5,009 nucleotides of DNA from GCA-2687515 sp046582475. Lineage in GTDB: Bacteria > Pseudomonadota > Alphaproteobacteria > Rhodospirillales > UBA2165. The position numbers and the translations under genes are program-made. This document shows positions 4,759 to 5,009 of the stretch, one piece after another. The stretch is from the NCBI GenBank assembly GCA_046582475.1, contig JAYGEH010000134.1, positions 1-5,009 of the forward strand, read 5' to 3'. A model generated the notes under the pieces. The model saw nothing but the letters and a program-made list of their open reading frames with translations, did not search any database and was not told the origin of the DNA. Each line of letters opens with the position of its first letter. Position 1 is the stretch's first letter.

Positions 4759-5009
4759 ATGAAAAATCCAGTAGCAATTTCTATCCTGATCGTCGGTTTA
4801 GGTTTCGTCGCATTATACGGGTGGATAAATCGGTACGAGTATGTATCGAATGAACTTAGTGGTCGAAATATCGAAAATACTGTTTCCCTAGTAACAAGAG
4901 TAAATGTTTATTCGGGAGAGAGATGCGCCCTCATTCCCCCAAGCATTTTTCTGCCTTATATTGAAAGAATGAGGGCTGAAAAAATCGATGAGATTATGTG
5001 GTGCTTCAA
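4759..5009 (+). CDS. Membrane-anchored hypothetical protein (3' end outside window)
   Basis: Eighty-three codons are visible, open to the right edge. The product starts MKNPVAISILIVGLGFVALY, one membrane-spanning segment (about residues 5-20) after a lysine, followed by GWINRYEYVSNELSGRN. The rest should lie outside the cytoplasm if the segment is an uncleaved anchor; it contains C56 and C82 and a basic/acidic helix IERMRAEKIDEIM. The family is not recognised. The ribosome binding site is weak (ACGGG about 9 nt upstream). It follows the small-gene train on the same strand after 90 nt and shares its AT-rich codon use, so it may belong to the same acquired block. Confidence 0.55.
   Translation, partial: MKNPVAISILIVGLGFVALYGWINRYEYVSNELSGRNIENTVSLVTRVNVYSGERCALIPPSIFLPYIERMRAEKIDEIMWCF

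Noticed and set aside
1..5009. CRISPR arrays, tRNA genes, transposase or integrase genes
   Set aside because: No regularly spaced repeats, no cloverleaf-like sequence and no recognisable recombinase motif seen on either strand; only possible gene remnants suggest mobility.

Overview
The window looks like chromosomal DNA of a GC-rich bacterium, most probably an alphaproteobacterium. The reasons are the GC-rich codon choice of the larger genes and the presence of a small CxxC zinc-ribbon family that I associate with Alphaproteobacteria. No rRNA, tRNA, CRISPR array or complete insertion sequence is visible. The region is a mosaic: ordinary GC-rich enzyme genes are interleaved with AT-richer stretches of short, poorly characterised genes and apparent gene fragments.

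Layout: (1) 1-935, minus strand: the first ~311 codons of a reductive-dehalogenase-like protein with two ferredoxin-type 4Fe-4S motifs; it runs off the left edge. (2) 936-1159: a divergent intergenic region. (3) 1160-1693, plus strand: an unusual open frame in which the first ~72 residues of a GNAT acetyltransferase are joined to a complete cysteine-rich zinc ribbon. (4) 1704-1928: a small hydrophobic-leader protein whose ribosome binding site overlaps the stop of the previous gene. (5) 1925-3112: an intact luciferase-like (LLM) flavin-dependent monooxygenase, the best-preserved gene here. (6) 3113-3256: a short gap with a coding-like minus-strand fragment. (7) 3257-3745: an exported Sel1-repeat protein. 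(8) 3748-3891, minus strand: another coding-like fragment that ends in a proper stop. (9) 3871-4668: a tight train of tiny plus-strand genes (44-aa lipoprotein, 76-aa acidic protein, 27-aa peptide, 116-aa secreted protein), joined by 4-bp ATGA overlaps or a 5-nt gap. (10) 4759-5009: the start of a membrane-anchored protein that runs off the right edge.

Functionally, the reductive-dehalogenase-like protein and the LLM monooxygenase are both redox enzymes of the kind used on unusual organic substrates (halogenated, terpenoid or alicyclic). They are divergently transcribed and separated by foreign-looking DNA, so a shared pathway is only a guess. The small-gene train from 3871 has the layout of one translationally coupled operon making mostly envelope-targeted products. 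Its function is unknown, and it is the most plausible place for something undescribed. The chimeric GNAT/zinc-ribbon frame and the fragments at 3113-3248, 3748-3891 and 4691-4775 suggest repeated insertion and deletion here.
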